The notes under the pieces: generated by a model
The model's input: the letters and a program-made list of their open reading frames with translations, nothing else
Databases searched by the model: none
Told to the model about the DNA's origin: nothing
Assembly (NCBI GenBank): GCA_951804985.1
Contig: OX638133.1
Location: 5,662,501 to 5,726,500 of the forward strand
Source of the DNA: Dryomyza anilis
Taxonomy: Eukaryota; Arthropoda; Insecta; Diptera; Dryomyzidae
Length of the DNA: 64,000 bases
Reading direction: 5' to 3'
Translations under genes and position numbers: made by a program
In this document: one piece after another, positions 48,093 to 62,362 of the stretch
Position numbering within the stretch: the stretch's first letter is position 1
Layout of the letters: the number at the start of each line of letters is the position of its first letter

Positions 48093-49972
48093 TTTGGTGC
48101 GTTGTGTCTGGGTTATATGTAAATCTTTAAAATAACAAAAAAAATAAACTGTTTTTGTTTATTACTTTGAAAGCAGATCCAGTTCTAAAACCAAAAATAA
48201 TACATTATAGGCTTGCCAACTCTTCAAAAATGTTATTAGCCCGGGTTGCAAGGCGTGTCGTAATGCTACGATTTCAAATAGCAGCATCAAATGATGTAGT
48301 GTCAAAATACAATTTTATGAGTGTAAAAAATACACACAAAACCCTGTATTTTTCACAAAATGCGTGTTAAAAAAGCACAACAGAATGCGTAGTTTTTTAT
48401 GGTTAAATATTATTAGAAAACTTTATCATACCAACGGGGCGGATTAAGTAAATGTGAAAAAAATTCTGTACTCAAAATAAAAAAATTCACAACTGTTTAA
48501 CGTATGTCCGCAAACATGAATGTACATCTTGGGAGATGTCATTTCAATTGCACACAAATTAAATTCACATTCACCAATAATCCGCCCCTTGCATATTTAT
48601 TTTATTTAAAATATGAAAGTTTTCTTTTCTGTAGAGTCTTCTAAAATGGCGCAGACAAGAACGTTCGAGTCAACTAATGATCTTGTTGCACATATATGTG
48701 TGTGTGCTAGACATCATTTTTACACACTTCAATGTGTTTATAAACAAAACATTGCAGAATCTGTAAGTTTAACATTTTAAAAGTACGTTTCAGCTCAAAA
48801 CAGTTCATTGTGTAAAATATCATATTTTTCATGAAAAACATGTCAGATGTTTATTTTTACGGACGTATTAGTGTTTTTATTCGAAAAAATGAGTAATTTA
48901 ACTGTAATAAATGTAGCACATTCACTACTCATAAATCAGATTTCTTAGAGTGTGTAGTTTTCTGATCATAGTTATTAGGAAAATTATAATAACATTTCAC
49001 ACATTTTTTTTTGGAGAGCTAAGAAATTTCTTCTCAAATAGATTTCAGTAAAAGTAGAAAATGATAGTACATTTTAAAATGGAGTAGATCTACTCCGATC
49101 GGAGTAAAATGAGAACACTGCCGCTTATTGCAAAAAAAAACACAAACAGCTGAAAAGTTTTGGAAATTGAAAATTGAATTGGAAAATTCAGAAAACCTTT
49201 TCCCGAGCAGACGCAGTGCAAAATTGTTTTGTTTTAAATTGCTCCACAGCACCACCACTCACAGAGAGACACGAAAGAGAGAAATGTGTGTTTTCCTTTG
49301 TTAGCTTAAAACACGGAAGCGTAGAAGACTCGGCCGTGAATGCGAGTGGTAAATGAATGAATTCAAATAGCAGACGCAGACCACATACTATCTATTGCTA
49401 TTGTTGGTTGTTGGGTTGGTTTTTGTTGTTCTAAAATTTCCTTTTGTTTTTCCATATGTTACGCTATAAATATTTACAAGTGATAATGCACTTTATTCAA
49501 GAGGGGGGAAACATCTAAACTCATGGCCGAAGAGTCGCGGCAGTCATGCAATGAACATAATAACAATAATACGTTGTATACTGGAGCCAGCAGTAATAAT
49601 AATTTGAAATAAAATAAAAAAGTGTTTTATATAATTGCAAATCAACCAACTCTATATTCAATAAAAACAAAACAAAAATTAAACAATTTGTAACTCAAAA
49701 TATTAGAAAAGCCAAAAGCTACTCGCAAATTTGTCAAATTGCCGATTCTGCGTTGTCCACCAGAACCGCAGCCTGCAACAACGAACTCCCCACCCCCAGC
49801 CCAACACAGCTCAATTTCCAATTTCGGTGGTTGAATGTCAAAATTTTCGTATCATCATCGAATTTTCAAGCAAACGAAAGAAAATCCATAAAAATTTCAA
49901 GTCGCCAGCGTAATTTGTGCAAAACGAAACACGGCATAATTTTCAGTTAACGCGTTAAGGTTCAAGTGTGTC
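48093..49972. other. Intergenic between the MADF-like gene and Syntaxin-6
   Basis: A small inverted-repeat pair, GGGGCGGATTAAGT (48437 on) and AATAATCCGCCCC (to 48589), suggests a short MITE. From about 49150 on, the sequence becomes less AT-rich and is probably Syntaxin-6 5' UTR and promoter. The frames at 49731-49950 are not convincing genes. Confidence 0.45.
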
Positions 49973-52900
49973 ATGTCTTTGGAGGATCCGTTCTTTGTAG
50001 TTAAAGAGTGCGTTTAGTTATTATTGAAAATGTTCACTTTTTGTCAAATAGCTGCAAATTAAAAAAACTCATTTTCTTGTTTTTCCTACTTTACCACACG
50101 ACAACATCACAACAGCGAAGTGTTTAAAGCCTTGAACAAAACGCGTGGCCTGTACCTGCGTTGGCGTGAACTGGGTGACAACAGTGGTGGCGCTGAAATC
50201 GAGTGGACCACAACAGAGCTGAGGAATTCACTGCGTAGCATCGAGTGGGACTTGGAGGATCTCGAGGATACAATAAATATCCTTTTAAAAACAACAAAAG
50301 CACTTTGTTTGGTTTGAGGGTGACTAGATTTAATGGAAAAATCAATTTTCTGCGCACTGCATTTGTTTTTAGTTTTTTAACTGCTTGCCACACAGTTGCT
50401 CCTTAACTCGCCAATATGATTTTATTTAATTTTTGTTCGCACGCATAGTTGAGAAAAATCCAAATAAGTTTCGCATCGACAACAGAGAACTTTCCAGCCG
50501 TCGTCATTTCATCGACAACACACGCGATGAGGTCAAGCAGATGAAAGAGCGTATGAGCCTGAATCGAAATCGGGACCGCGACATAACTGCACAGCATCAG
50601 CCACTGCTGGACGAGCACAATCAACAGCAGCAGCAGCTGGAACAGAATCATCATAATCATCTGCATCACTCAAGCACCAACGACAAAACACATTTGGTCG
50701 ATTGCAACGGCATCGGCAGCAATATCAATAACGCCGGCAACGTTTTGATCAACAGCAGCAGCGGCGTAGCAAATACAATTGCCGGCACAATGGCTGCGGC
50801 AACGGCACGTCACAGCGGCGCTAAATACTCCAAATTGGAGAATGCGCTCGACAGTCCCGGTCACTATGGCAACGAAGACGATGCTGCACTTGATAGTCCG
50901 GGTCATCGATTTGTTGGCGAAACGGTCTCCATACAGCAGCGTATGATGCAGGGTCAAGACGAGCAGCTGGACATGATCAGTGATTCCATTGGAACGTTAA
51001 AGACTGTATCGCGCCAAATTGGCGTTGAGTTGGATGAGCACGCCGTGTGAGTAGTAGTGGCAACAATGCCCAAATGTTGTAATATTTATTTTTTCCTATT
51101 ATTTCCTTTACATACATGCAGTATGTTGGACGATTTTGGCACTGAATTCGATACAACCGAATCGAAGTTGGATTCAACGATGAAAAAGGTTGCCAAAGTG
51201 CTGCATATGAATAATGGTAAGAATATTAAATGATATACCATTTACTTTCTCTAGGGAATATCAATGAACGTAATTTTTAGCTACAATAACTAAAACCTAT
51301 GATTTATAACTGTAATAGAAAAGGTTTTGGTAATGCAATAGAAGTTTTATATTTCTGAAAAGTTGTCGATATAAATGTATGTTTCAAGTTTTGATCGTAT
51401 TCAAGTGAATCGTATTATTTTTATAGCAGATCCAAAATCGATTATTGAAATACAAAATTAATGTATTCCAATCGAATTCAATCCGTTTAAGTTTTGTGAA
51501 ATTAAATCAATTCGATTTTTGTTTTCATGATATTTAAATTTCGATCGGAAGGCAATTTGGAACATGCCCGATGAACATTTTGAAATGTTATAGGGTTGAA
51601 ATAAATAGTGCACATTTATTTTTTTAAGCGGTATTCGAAAATATAGAATGTAGTATCACCGACGATATATAGACAAAAAAATTATGGTAAATTGATAGTA
51701 TTTCAATAGAAAAACAATAATGTATACCATTAAAATTGGTCAATAGGATGCGTCCCATTAGTTCAGTAATATTGAAACTGTTAATACAATGTGTGGTTGT
51801 ACCATAAATTTTATAATGTGATATTTTAATTACAATAAGAAAGACCTATACAAATTTACTTATACGTATTATTAATTATATGGTAAAGTCGAATTACATT
51901 TTCCTAATAATTTATTAAAACAAAATTGTATTTTAGTTAATTTATTGTATATATTATTTTATTTAAATGTCGAAATTGATATTCGTTTTTACAACACACA
52001 TAAATAGACACTTCCTGCTGCAAAAAATTATAAAACATTTAATGTTTGCTTTGGTTTCCAATAATTGATTGTAGTACTTGAGTCTGCAGTTATTTTTGAG
52101 TCCGTTGCCATAATAGATGTTCGATGTATTATTTATTTTCTTTAATAAATAAAAATATAAATAAATATAATTTATTTACATTAAATACATTGAGTCCTTA
52201 CCAATGTCGCGCTTAATAATGTGGATTATTACAAAAAAATACATGCGACCATTTTGAGTAAACACGCAGAATGACGTAGAAAACGAACATGTTTGTATTC
52301 GTTTTATGTTTTTTTACACCACGTTTATTATTATAGGAGGAAACCATTAAAACAACAGTATTTATTATATTTAAAATAATAATATTGAAATATATAAATT
52401 TATGGTACTGAATTTTTCAAATACTATTGAATTAATTAGAAAACTTTTGATTTAAAAAGAAAAAACTATTAATTCATGAACCATAAGATCAATGGTAGTA
52501 CCATAAAGTACTTAATGGTACATTTTCTTCTGAGTGTAGTTCCAAAAATCAAAACGGTTCCGATTCCGGTTATTTGCGGTCCCTGGTTATAATACTATAA
52601 TTGTTTACTGATTTTTAGTGTTAGTATTTTTAGATTACAGTTCTTTTAATGTTAGAATAATTTTATTGCAAAAATATTGTTTTTGCGCGCTCAAGGTCTT
52701 GCCAGATACAAAGTGCTATGTACTGGGGATTGAAACAAACAACAATTGACAAAAACAGAAAGTGGTTGGCTGATCGTAAAGTTGTTTCGGAAGCGGTCAA
52801 GCTTCCTCATCAACGGTCTTCTGCACAACTTCTCTTTTCCTTTTACTTTTTCACGATATGTGTATACACCCAAAAAACAATAATAGTAAAACCATTTATT

Positions 52901-53581
52901 CTATAAACCTATAAATATTTAGTAATACGTTATGTAATTTGTATGATATATTCGACAATACATTTTCATAATAATTTATTAAAACATAAATTGATTTTAG
53001 TTATTTTATTGTATATTTTATTTGCATATAATTGACCTACTTGCAATAATAACAATCCCAAAAATTCGTGGATTTAACGATAATCCCTTGATCAGTTTTT
53101 CGGGACTAATTTCACACAAATCCAGGGGTCCCGGGAATGACATCTCAAATAGACATGTGTTTTTTATTTCTGTATGAAAATGTCTAAAGAATTCATTTTG
53201 TATTCGTTTTCTTTCTTTCGTTGTATTTCTTTTTCAAATGAATTCAACCCGACATTTTTTAGTAAATCGTGATGTCTGATCATTTCAATATAAATAATGT
53301 AGACGTTTTATAAAGTACCACTATGTGTGTATATAATTTTGACCAATTTGATATAATTTTGTGAGCTTTTCTGATCAAATTGTTTTTAATTAATTAATAT
53401 GCTGATTAATCAAACAATTAGACAGTACTTTGATTAATTTAAATGAGTTAACTGATTAATAATTTGATTTTTTGAAACTAATAAGTTAATTTCTATCATT
53501 CCAGATAAAAGACAGTGGGCCGCCATTCTAATACTTTCAGCGCTTTTATTGATTGTGATAATTTTATTTATAATATTGTAA
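49973..53581 (+). CDS. Syx6: Syntaxin-6, Qc-SNARE
   Basis: A tail-anchored SNARE of trans-Golgi and endosomes that drives vesicle fusion. Coding exons are 49973-50007, 50116-50276, 50443-51046, 51122-51216 and 53505-53581, giving 323 residues. The N-terminus [18 protein letters not shown] and [21 protein letters not shown] is the Syntaxin-6 N-terminal helical domain. Residues about 120-215 are a Gln/Asn/His-rich disordered linker longer than the vertebrate one. The SNARE motif runs from about 225 ([16 protein letters not shown]) to 295 ([11 protein letters not shown]). Residues about 304-323 form the C-terminal membrane anchor. Intron 2 is a U12-type AT-AC intron (separate entry). The zero-layer position, Gln in vertebrate Syntaxin-6, reads His (CAC) at about residue 265. 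Intron 4 is 2.3 kb and repeat-filled. Confidence 0.95.
50277..50442 (+). other. Syx6: U12-type AT-AC intron of Syntaxin-6
   Basis: The exon ending GATACAATAA is followed by ATATCCTTTT (50277-50286), the minor-spliceosome AT-AC donor. A perfect U12 branch-site consensus TCCTTAAC lies at 50400-50407. The intron ends TTCGCAC at 50442. Removing exactly 50277-50442 joins the frame as DTISIVEKNP, matching vertebrate Syntaxin-6. No GT-AG pair restores that sequence. The branch-to-acceptor distance (about 36 nt) is longer than usual, but no other AC or AG intervenes. Confidence 0.9.
51217..53504. other. Syntaxin-6 intron 4 with MITE remnants
   Basis: The stretch 51690-52535 shares ATTAAAATTGGTCAATAGG and related words with the MITE at 34917-35136 and ends near TTCTTCTGAGTGT, so it is probably a diverged and enlarged relative. 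GATTAATCA words appear at 53390-53470. No exon was seen. Confidence 0.5.
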
Positions 53582-56158
53582 TTTTTTTAAGTAGAAAAAC
53601 GTGCATCATTTTATTTATATTGTAATATTGCATTTTTTTAAAGAAAGTTATTAGTGTTCAATTTAGTATTTCTTAGTTGTTTATCATGTGTTGAGATATT
53701 ATTTAGCAATATATTTATTTAATACATCTAATAGACTGTTCGTATTATCTATTAACGGACACACTTTTGTAGCAGCTAACAAAACCACAAAACCAAAAAC
53801 AATTAGTGTAAATAATTAATTTTTAAACTATGGCAAAAACAACATCAAAAAACAAAAAGACACACCCCCATATTTTCATTCCTTAATACTGGAGTTGTAT
53901 CAAGTTCTATACAATGTAATCTGTAGCAAACAACGCAAATATATTATATATAATTAATTAAACAATTTTAAAACCACGTAACAACAAACTCAAACATATT
54001 TATGTTAATCTCTAGTTCAAATACACAAACCAAAAAAAAAAAAAGAAAAAAACTAAATTCTATATTCTGTGAAGTGCTGAAAATGCAGTGAAATTTTTGT
54101 GGAGTTTATTATGTATGAAAAAACTTTTCACATTAAACAATACAAAAAAATATATATATAGTGGAAAACATATAAAGGAAATGTAATGTACTAACTATAT
54201 AAAGATTTGATTGAGAAAAAATATATATACACTGAAAAAAAAATAATAAAATATTTCATTTAACTTTATTCTGATACTAAGTAGGTTATTAATATTGGAT
54301 CAATGTGGGAATTAAGCTTACACGAAAATAAGAGCGTTGAAGTCAAATTACCCGTACATTTATTTTTTACGAGATTGTAAATGAACGCCGTTGATATGAA
54401 TACCCTTATTAATTTAAATTAAGACCATTCGCGGTATAAATAAACAATTTTCGCGCACTAGAAATAAATTTGTTGGTTAAACAAAATTTTTTTTATTGTT
54501 TTCAAATACATTTTTTTAAGAAACTAATTTCTATGAAATAACGATTATTAGGCAAATGTCAAACGGACGACCTAGTAGAGAGTAGCTCTACTTTTGCGTT
54601 GCTGGTGCGTTTACGATATTTGTGAGAACTTACGATAAAACGCAGAAAGGCACGACCTAACGCAACATTGCGATTTGATCATTATTCTAAAACAAAAGAA
54701 AAACTAGCTCTGAAACAACTTGTGGTATACTAAAAAAATATTTCGACATTTTAAGATTTACAGATTTTTTCGACATATATGGATGCTATCATAAACGTGT
54801 AGCAACTATCGTGTAACAACTATCATAATTTTTCAACCCGCCACATTATAATTGGTTTGCTCCATTCATACACCCAAAAAAAAAATATTGTTGTACTAAT
54901 AATAAGATCAGCATTCTTAAATTTCTCTTAAAAAATATTTGAATTATAAAAATATGTTGCAACAAGATTCTTGTTAATGTAGTCTTGTTAAAATACAACA
55001 GTATTTATAATGCTTATATATTCTTCTTGTTCATATAAATAGATTTTATAAAGCTACGCTACAAGGCGTCGCAATCAAACAATATATTTATTTATAAATA
55101 GGAAAACAATTATTTTTTTATTTAGAGCAAACTGCGAGCAGTTGATGATTCTATTTGAATGAATATAAAAATATTTTTCGTTTTGTAAAATATTTTTGAT
55201 AGAACTATTTATAAAAGGCTAACATAATGTAAATTTATACATTAGCATACAGTTATTTTAAAACAAGTAATAACAATTAATAATTATAAAAAATGACTCG
55301 TTACAATTTGTTTATAATTTTAAGCATGTGACGCTGTCACATGAAAAATTGATTAAATAAATTTTAATACAACAAATCAAAATATGTGAAAATTAATAAG
55401 GTAACGATTAAAACGATTTATTCTTCTTATATATTTTATAATATATATTGTATGTGTTTGGAACATAAAATAAAGCATTTCACCAACAATGTTCAGAAAC
55501 ATCATGCGGGGTTTCGTACCCGCAGACAACCTGCAGACAGCCGCGCATCTGTTCTAGCTGATCTTGTAGTTGGAGGTTGGATTATGAACTCTCTTTCGAG
55601 AAGATTCTTGAGGGTATCGGCGATGACGACAAGATGTTATATTCACAAACAACGTACAGCAACAATCAACAACATGCAGCAACTAAAAGAAATAAAAACA
55701 AATCTTTAATAAATTATATACATGACAATCATGCATTTTTTTTTTTGATATAAGAAAATGAAAGGAGATTGTTAGTATTCCAACGAGAATTAGTTGTTAA
55801 GTGCCCTGGTAATCTTGATAATATAAATACATTTAGACGTAAATTAACAAGATTCTTGTTTTATTAAATACAATTTTTTTTAATAGTACAAGATTTTTTT
55901 TTTGGGTGAAAGATTTAGCATTTGTTTAAGAAAATTTTAAAACAGAACATGTAATGGTTTTCATACTAAATTCAATAAAACAAAAATTACATCAACTGAA
56001 AAATAATTAAAATTTTTGTTATTTATACACATTTTTTTTTCGGTGTATAATTGACAGTTGACAGTTACAAAAGCTTTTCATTCAAAACACAAGCAATAAG
56101 AAGAAGAAGAAAACACAAGCATTTTTTGTTGCACGTTGCACCACAACCATCTACAAAG
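53582..56158. other. Intergenic between Syntaxin-6 and photolyase
   Basis: Syntaxin-6 3' UTR probably occupies the first several hundred bases (A-rich). A TIR element lies at 54871-55908. The photolyase 5' UTR and promoter must lie in 55909-56158. Nothing else was recognised. Confidence 0.45.
54871..55908. mobile_element. TIR element with CACCCAAAAAAAAA ends and a GC-richer core
   Basis: CACCCAAAAAAAAAATATTG (54871) and AAGATTTTTTTTTTGGGTG (to 55908) are inverted ends, and GTACTAATAATAAGATC pairs partly with TAATAGTACAAGA inside them. A GC-richer insert at 55495-55710 contains GGGGTTTCGTACCCGCAG and no recognisable protein. Non-autonomous. Confidence 0.55.
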
Positions 56159-57860
56159 ATGAAACGCTCCAAGAGCAGCCAGGATGCTGCAACCAAAAAA
56201 AAGACCAAAGTAGCTGTCAACTCTTTGGCAAAACCATCGACAAGTGCCGTCTCCATAAAAGACCAACCCAGTGCATCCATTGAAGAGTTTATGGCTAAGT
56301 TGCAGCAGCGCCGTTTGGACGCTGCACTTTGCATTACAGACTTTGCCTTCAAGAAGAAACGTGTTCGAGTGCTAACCACAGCACAAGAGGTACGCGAAGA
56401 TTCTCGCGGAGGCATACTCTACTGGATGTCGCGTGATGCACGCGTTGAGGACAACTGGGCGCTACTGTTTGCACAAAAACTGGCGCTCAAACTACAACTG
56501 CCGTTACTTGTTGCATTTTGCTTGGTGCCCAAGTTTCTCAATGCCACACTGCGTCACTACAAATTCATGTTGGGCGGTTTGGAACAGGTTGCTCATAATT
56601 GTGCGGCCTTGAAAATACCATTCCAATTACTGTTGGGACCCGCAGCACAGCGTATTCCTGAGTTTGTGCGCGAACATGACATTGGCGCTGTGGTTTGTGA
56701 CTTTGCGCCGTTGCGGGTGCCCCAACAGTGGGTGAAAGATGTGCAGCAGGCGTTGCCGTCGCATGTACCGCTGACGCAGGTCGATGCACACAATGTGGTG
56801 CCTGTGTGGGTAGCTTCTGACAAGCAGGAATATGCGGCGCGTACCATACGCAACAAAATTAATTCCAAACTTGACGAATATTTGACAGAGTTTCCAGCGC
56901 TGATGCAGCATCCATATCAGCATAAAAAGCAGATACTGGCTACAGTCGATTGGCAGCAAGCGTATGCCGCGCTAGAGTGTGACATGTCCGTGGAAGCGGT
57001 GGACTGGGCCAAGCCAGGCTATGCGGCGGCCTGTGAACAGCTGGCGACATTTTTGACGCAACGACTGCGCATCTTCGATAGTAAACGCAACGATCCGACA
57101 TTGAATGCGCTCTCCAATCTGTCGCCGTGGTTTCATTTTGGTGCGTTTTACATAGTTTTATAAAACACTTTCAGAATTTAAGCCAACTATTTGATTTGCA
57201 GGTCAAATCTCAGTGCAACGCTGCGTACTGGAAGCACGTCGACTGTTGCCACAGCACAAGGAGTCAGTAGCGGCTTTCTGCGAGGAGGCGATAGTGCGTC
57301 GCGAACTCGCAGACAATTTCTGTTACTACAATGAGCACTACGACAGTTTGAAAGGCATTCATGCGTGGGCCTTTAAAACGCTAGACGAACATCGCAAGGA
57401 CAAGCGAACGTACTGCTATACGCTGGCCGAGTTTGAGCAGGCACGGACGCATGATGATCTGTGGAATGCGGCACAGCTGCAGCTAGTGCGTGAGGCGAAA
57501 ATGCATGGGTTTTTGCGCATGTACTGGGCCAAGAAAATACTCGAGTGGACAGCGTCGCCGGAGCAGGCGCTGGAGTTTGCCATATTGCTGAATGATAAGT
57601 ACAGCTTGGATGGACGTGATCCTAATGGTTATGTGGGTATGTTTCTATTGAAATTGTTCTGCTTTTATTATAAATTTATATTGCAATTTTTGTAATTGAC
57701 AGGCTGCATGTGGTCCATTGGCGGCGTACATGATCAGGGTTGGGCAGAGCGCCCCATTTTTGGCAAAGTGCGTTTCATGAACTATCAGGGCTGCAAACGA
57801 AAGTTTGATGTAGCCGCGTTTGTGGCACGTTATGGCGGTAAAGTTTATACGAAAAAATGA
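56159..57860 (+). CDS. phr: Class II CPD photolyase
   Basis: A light-driven FAD enzyme that splits UV-induced cyclobutane pyrimidine dimers in DNA. Coding exons are 56159-57140, 57202-57636 and 57703-57860, joined in phase 1 both times, giving 524 residues. The ATG at 56159 was chosen because the frame upstream opens only with TTG. The Lys/Ser-rich first 40 residues may target the nucleus. The N-terminal antenna-type domain starts near [20 protein letters not shown]. The FAD domain includes [13 protein letters not shown] (about 319-332), [17 protein letters not shown] (about 361-377), [15 protein letters not shown] and [23 protein letters not shown]. The final block [20 protein letters not shown] closes the protein, all class II signatures. 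No frame damage was seen. There are no same-strand neighbours within 2 kb, so it is an independent gene. Confidence 0.95.
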
Positions 57861-58164
57861 ACAATTTAATCTCAATTTTTCTTTTTTTTTTTAAATGTTA
57901 TCTTCCTAACATTTACTCCAGTTAAGTTATGTTAAACTACGTTACCTGAAATACAATTTGCAACGTACAAAAGAAAAACTAAGGTTCACATCGTTCAAAA
58001 ATTCTACCACTTTCGGACTAAATCTATACTTATGTAGGTAATTTAATAAAATAGCTTATAATACAGATCTGCTTAGTTAACGAGTATCGAATCAGTATGA
58101 GCCATGAGCTGTATGAGCTATTCGACGACATAATCGATTGACATAATCAAGTCATGCCGAACAA

Positions 58165-58360
58165 TTGGATGAAAACACTCAAGCCATGAAGGTGCTTGAA
58201 ACTCGAAAGTGGACAGCGTAAAGAGGGCCGCCAAATTTGCGTTGGAAAGTTCAAGTTGATGACTACCTGGTAACGCTCGGTATTTCAAACTGGCGCCAGC
58301 GCGCGCATAGCAGAAGCTACTGGCGAAGCATCATCGGCCAAGATCGACACACGGTTGCAA
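58165..58360 (+). pseudogene. Non-LTR retrotransposon C-terminal remnant
   Basis: Broken frames read RGPPNLRWK, then VDDYLVTLGISNWRQRAHSR and YWRSIIGQ. This is the GRP.LRW.D.V..D...LG..NW...A.DR..WR pattern at the end of LINE ORF2 proteins. Frameshifts and stops make it dead. Confidence 0.75.
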
Positions 58361-58849
58361 GGTCCATATCATTATGTAATACATAAGTTATTTCAAAAGT
58401 ATTTCATAAAAAATATGCAGAAAAATGTCGCTGGGTCGAATAAACGCGACTGCAAAATCAAACCAGTTGGGAAGGTTAGATCACATGGGAAATTTTAAAG
58501 TAAGGACATTTTATAGTAGGTGTAATTATGATAGTTAGGATTATCAAAGTTATAGTCGATCTAAGCCGACTATAAACACCGTACACATATGTGTGGTTAC
58601 CATTAAAAGTGGTATATAGGTCACCAGGGTATACGAATCCTGAAAATAACTACAAACTTTCAATCGCTGAAGAATTTCCATTCATTTGATACCCATATTT
58701 ACAAATTTTTATTGGGAACCAAAAGTCGTTTCGCGGGAAAACATTATTTCCATGAATTTGAGCATGAAATCAATATATATTTGACCAAAAAAGTTTACCT
58801 AAGTATGTATACAGTAAAATTGAACTGCAGACGTTAATTTTATATGAGT

Positions 58850-59150
58850 TATTTGAATATAAATGGATCAAAGAGATCAAAGGTCACAAAGGACCGATCT
58901 CGCCAATTTTTCGCACATACAGCGTAGGTATATAAGTAATCTAAATTATTAGTTTCATTCATCTAACTCTTCAATTTTTTAAATAGTATGGATTTCAACA
59001 GACAGACGGACATCGCTAAATCGACTAAGGAGGTTATGCTGATCAAGAATATATATACTTTTCCATACCGGAGATGCTTTCTTCTGGTTGTTACAAACTG
59101 AGTACCAAACTGAATATACCCTTTCACTCTTAGTGTAGGGTATAAAAAAG
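58850..59150. repeat. Dispersed fly repeat ending AGGGTATAAAA
   Basis: The order of words ACAGACAGACGGACATCGCT, AAATCGACT, CTGATCAAGAATATATATAC and CTTTCACTCTTAGTGTAGGGTATAAAA is like the non-coding end region common to several fly DNA transposons, as I remember them. No coding part was found nearby. Confidence 0.55.
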
Positions 59151-59439
59151 AGAAACATTGACCAATGTGTACTTAGGTCTATATAATACACCTTGTCCTC
59201 GGCTATATTCCTGTAAAAATTGACAGAGGAATAGATATCTGATTGCGTTATATTACGAGAGTCAAAAATGGAACAATTTCTAATTGAAATTGAGATCTTT
59301 CATTTGAATTTGGTTAAATTTCAAATGAAATAGTGATTTATATTGAATATTGGGCAATTGCACGATTGATATTAAAATTGTTTGGTTATTGGCATCAACG
59401 GTTGTGTTTATTCAGTTTATTCTCTTTTTTTTTTTATTC

Positions 59440-59710
59440 CCAATTTCAAAAGGAAAAACTGAATATCTTTTAGAAATTTCAAATGAAAAATTTGAATTCC
59501 ATTTGTCATTTGTCCATTTCTCAATTTCAAATTGGACAATCTTTATTTTAATTTGAATTATTCCCAATTTCAAATGACAAAAACCCAATTTAAATAGAAA
59601 TTTTCTCAATTTCAAATGAAAATCTTAATTTTATTTAGAATTTTCTCAATTTAAAATGGAAATCTTAAATTCATTTGAAATTTTCTTAATTTCAATTGGA
59701 AATATTGCAG
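59440..59710. repeat. Degenerate tandem repeat with CAATTTCAAATG core
   Basis: The core CAATTTCAAATG, followed by AAAATCTTAATTT-like words, is repeated about six times at intervals near 45 bp with considerable divergence. Similar words occur near 12240-12270 and 24430-24530. Confidence 0.55.
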
Positions 59711-59953
59711 TGTTATATACCACTTTGAATCGTATGAAATAATAACTTGATTAAACCTCGCTAATTAGAAACAGATCAATTTAACCAATTTCAACACTAT
59801 AACAACTCAAATTTTTAAGCTTTTCAGAAGATTTCCTTTATCCAAACGATTTTTAATTTACATTTAAAGTAGTAAATATTATTTAAAAAAAAAAAAGTGT
59901 TATAAACGCGAAACGCTACATTTAAAATGCGCGCCTGCTCAAGCAACCAACTC

Positions 59954-61747
<1,794 letters not shown>

Positions 61748-61998
61748 TTATTTTGAAATTACCCAATAAACCAAAAACCTGGATATTAAGTGATAATCGA
61801 AGATCAAATCCAATTGAGCAACTGCGATGTATAACATTGCCAGGTTCACGCAAAATATCAATGGTGTCTGCGTATGAATGAAAATATATTAATATTTCAT
61901 AAACGTATTCGTAAACCTTGGCCACTTACATTGTATATCAGCTCATCGTGCACTTTCCGTGCAGTAGAATTCTCGGAATGACTTTCGTGTTTGGACAT
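61748..61998 (-). CDS. Candidate 62-residue single-pass membrane protein, two exons
   Basis: I do not recognise the family. On the minus strand, ATG at 61998 opens 23 codons (MSKHESHSENSTARKVHDEL, then IYN) ending at donor GTAAGT (61929 down). A 62-nt intron closes with CATACGCAG at 61868, and exon 2 (61867-61748) adds 39 codons and TAA. The joined frame places a polar N-terminus ahead of a hydrophobic stretch (TPLIFCVNLAMLYIAVA), a short polar loop and a second hydrophobic tail (FLVYWVISK). Support comes from clean splice sites, a typical short fly intron, unbroken frame across the join and a promoter-proximal position about 364 bp from the divergent ZAD gene. Against it: short length and no named homologue. 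It could also be a chance frame or part of a longer transcript. Confidence 0.55.
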
Positions 61999-62362
61999 GC
62001 AGTTATATATTAATTGATTTGTCTGTTTGCTTATTCAAGCGAAAAACAAAGATCTCTTGATTGTGCGAATGCAGTGGCGCATATGTAGTGGCGAAAAAAA
62101 ACCAACGTTGGAATAACATTCACTTATTCGGCTTGATCATACATTACATCCACACTGGTTGTAAAAACAAATTCTCCAAATTTATCGAAACTTAAACTCA
62201 TTGCTTAAATGAAACTGTGTTGCCGTCTTTACTGAAGAGCTTTTATGTTTGACAGTTGTTTGTTTATAGCGATTGACGTTCTGTACTTGTTTATAAAATA
62301 AAATAATTTGCATTGAAATTTGCATGAAAATAAATAAATTAAAATTGTAGCACCTTAAAATT
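61999..62362. promoter_or_regulatory. Probable bidirectional promoter region
   Basis: The 364 bp separate the starts of the minus-strand small membrane gene and the plus-strand ZAD zinc-finger gene. The distance and head-to-head arrangement suggest a shared promoter. I could not assign a specific core element. Confidence 0.4.

Larger units (their letters stand above)
57861..59953. other. Intergenic between photolyase and Prosalpha1
   Basis: Contains a LINE C-terminal remnant (58165-58360), a dispersed repeat (58850-59150) and a degenerate tandem block (59440-59710). No gene was recognised. Confidence 0.5.

Noticed and set aside
50277..50448. Splice of Syntaxin-6 intron 2 using the AG at 50447-50448
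   Set aside because: It needs a donor that would leave one extra base; no GT is present at a suitable place, and the AT-AC join restores the conserved sequence exactly.
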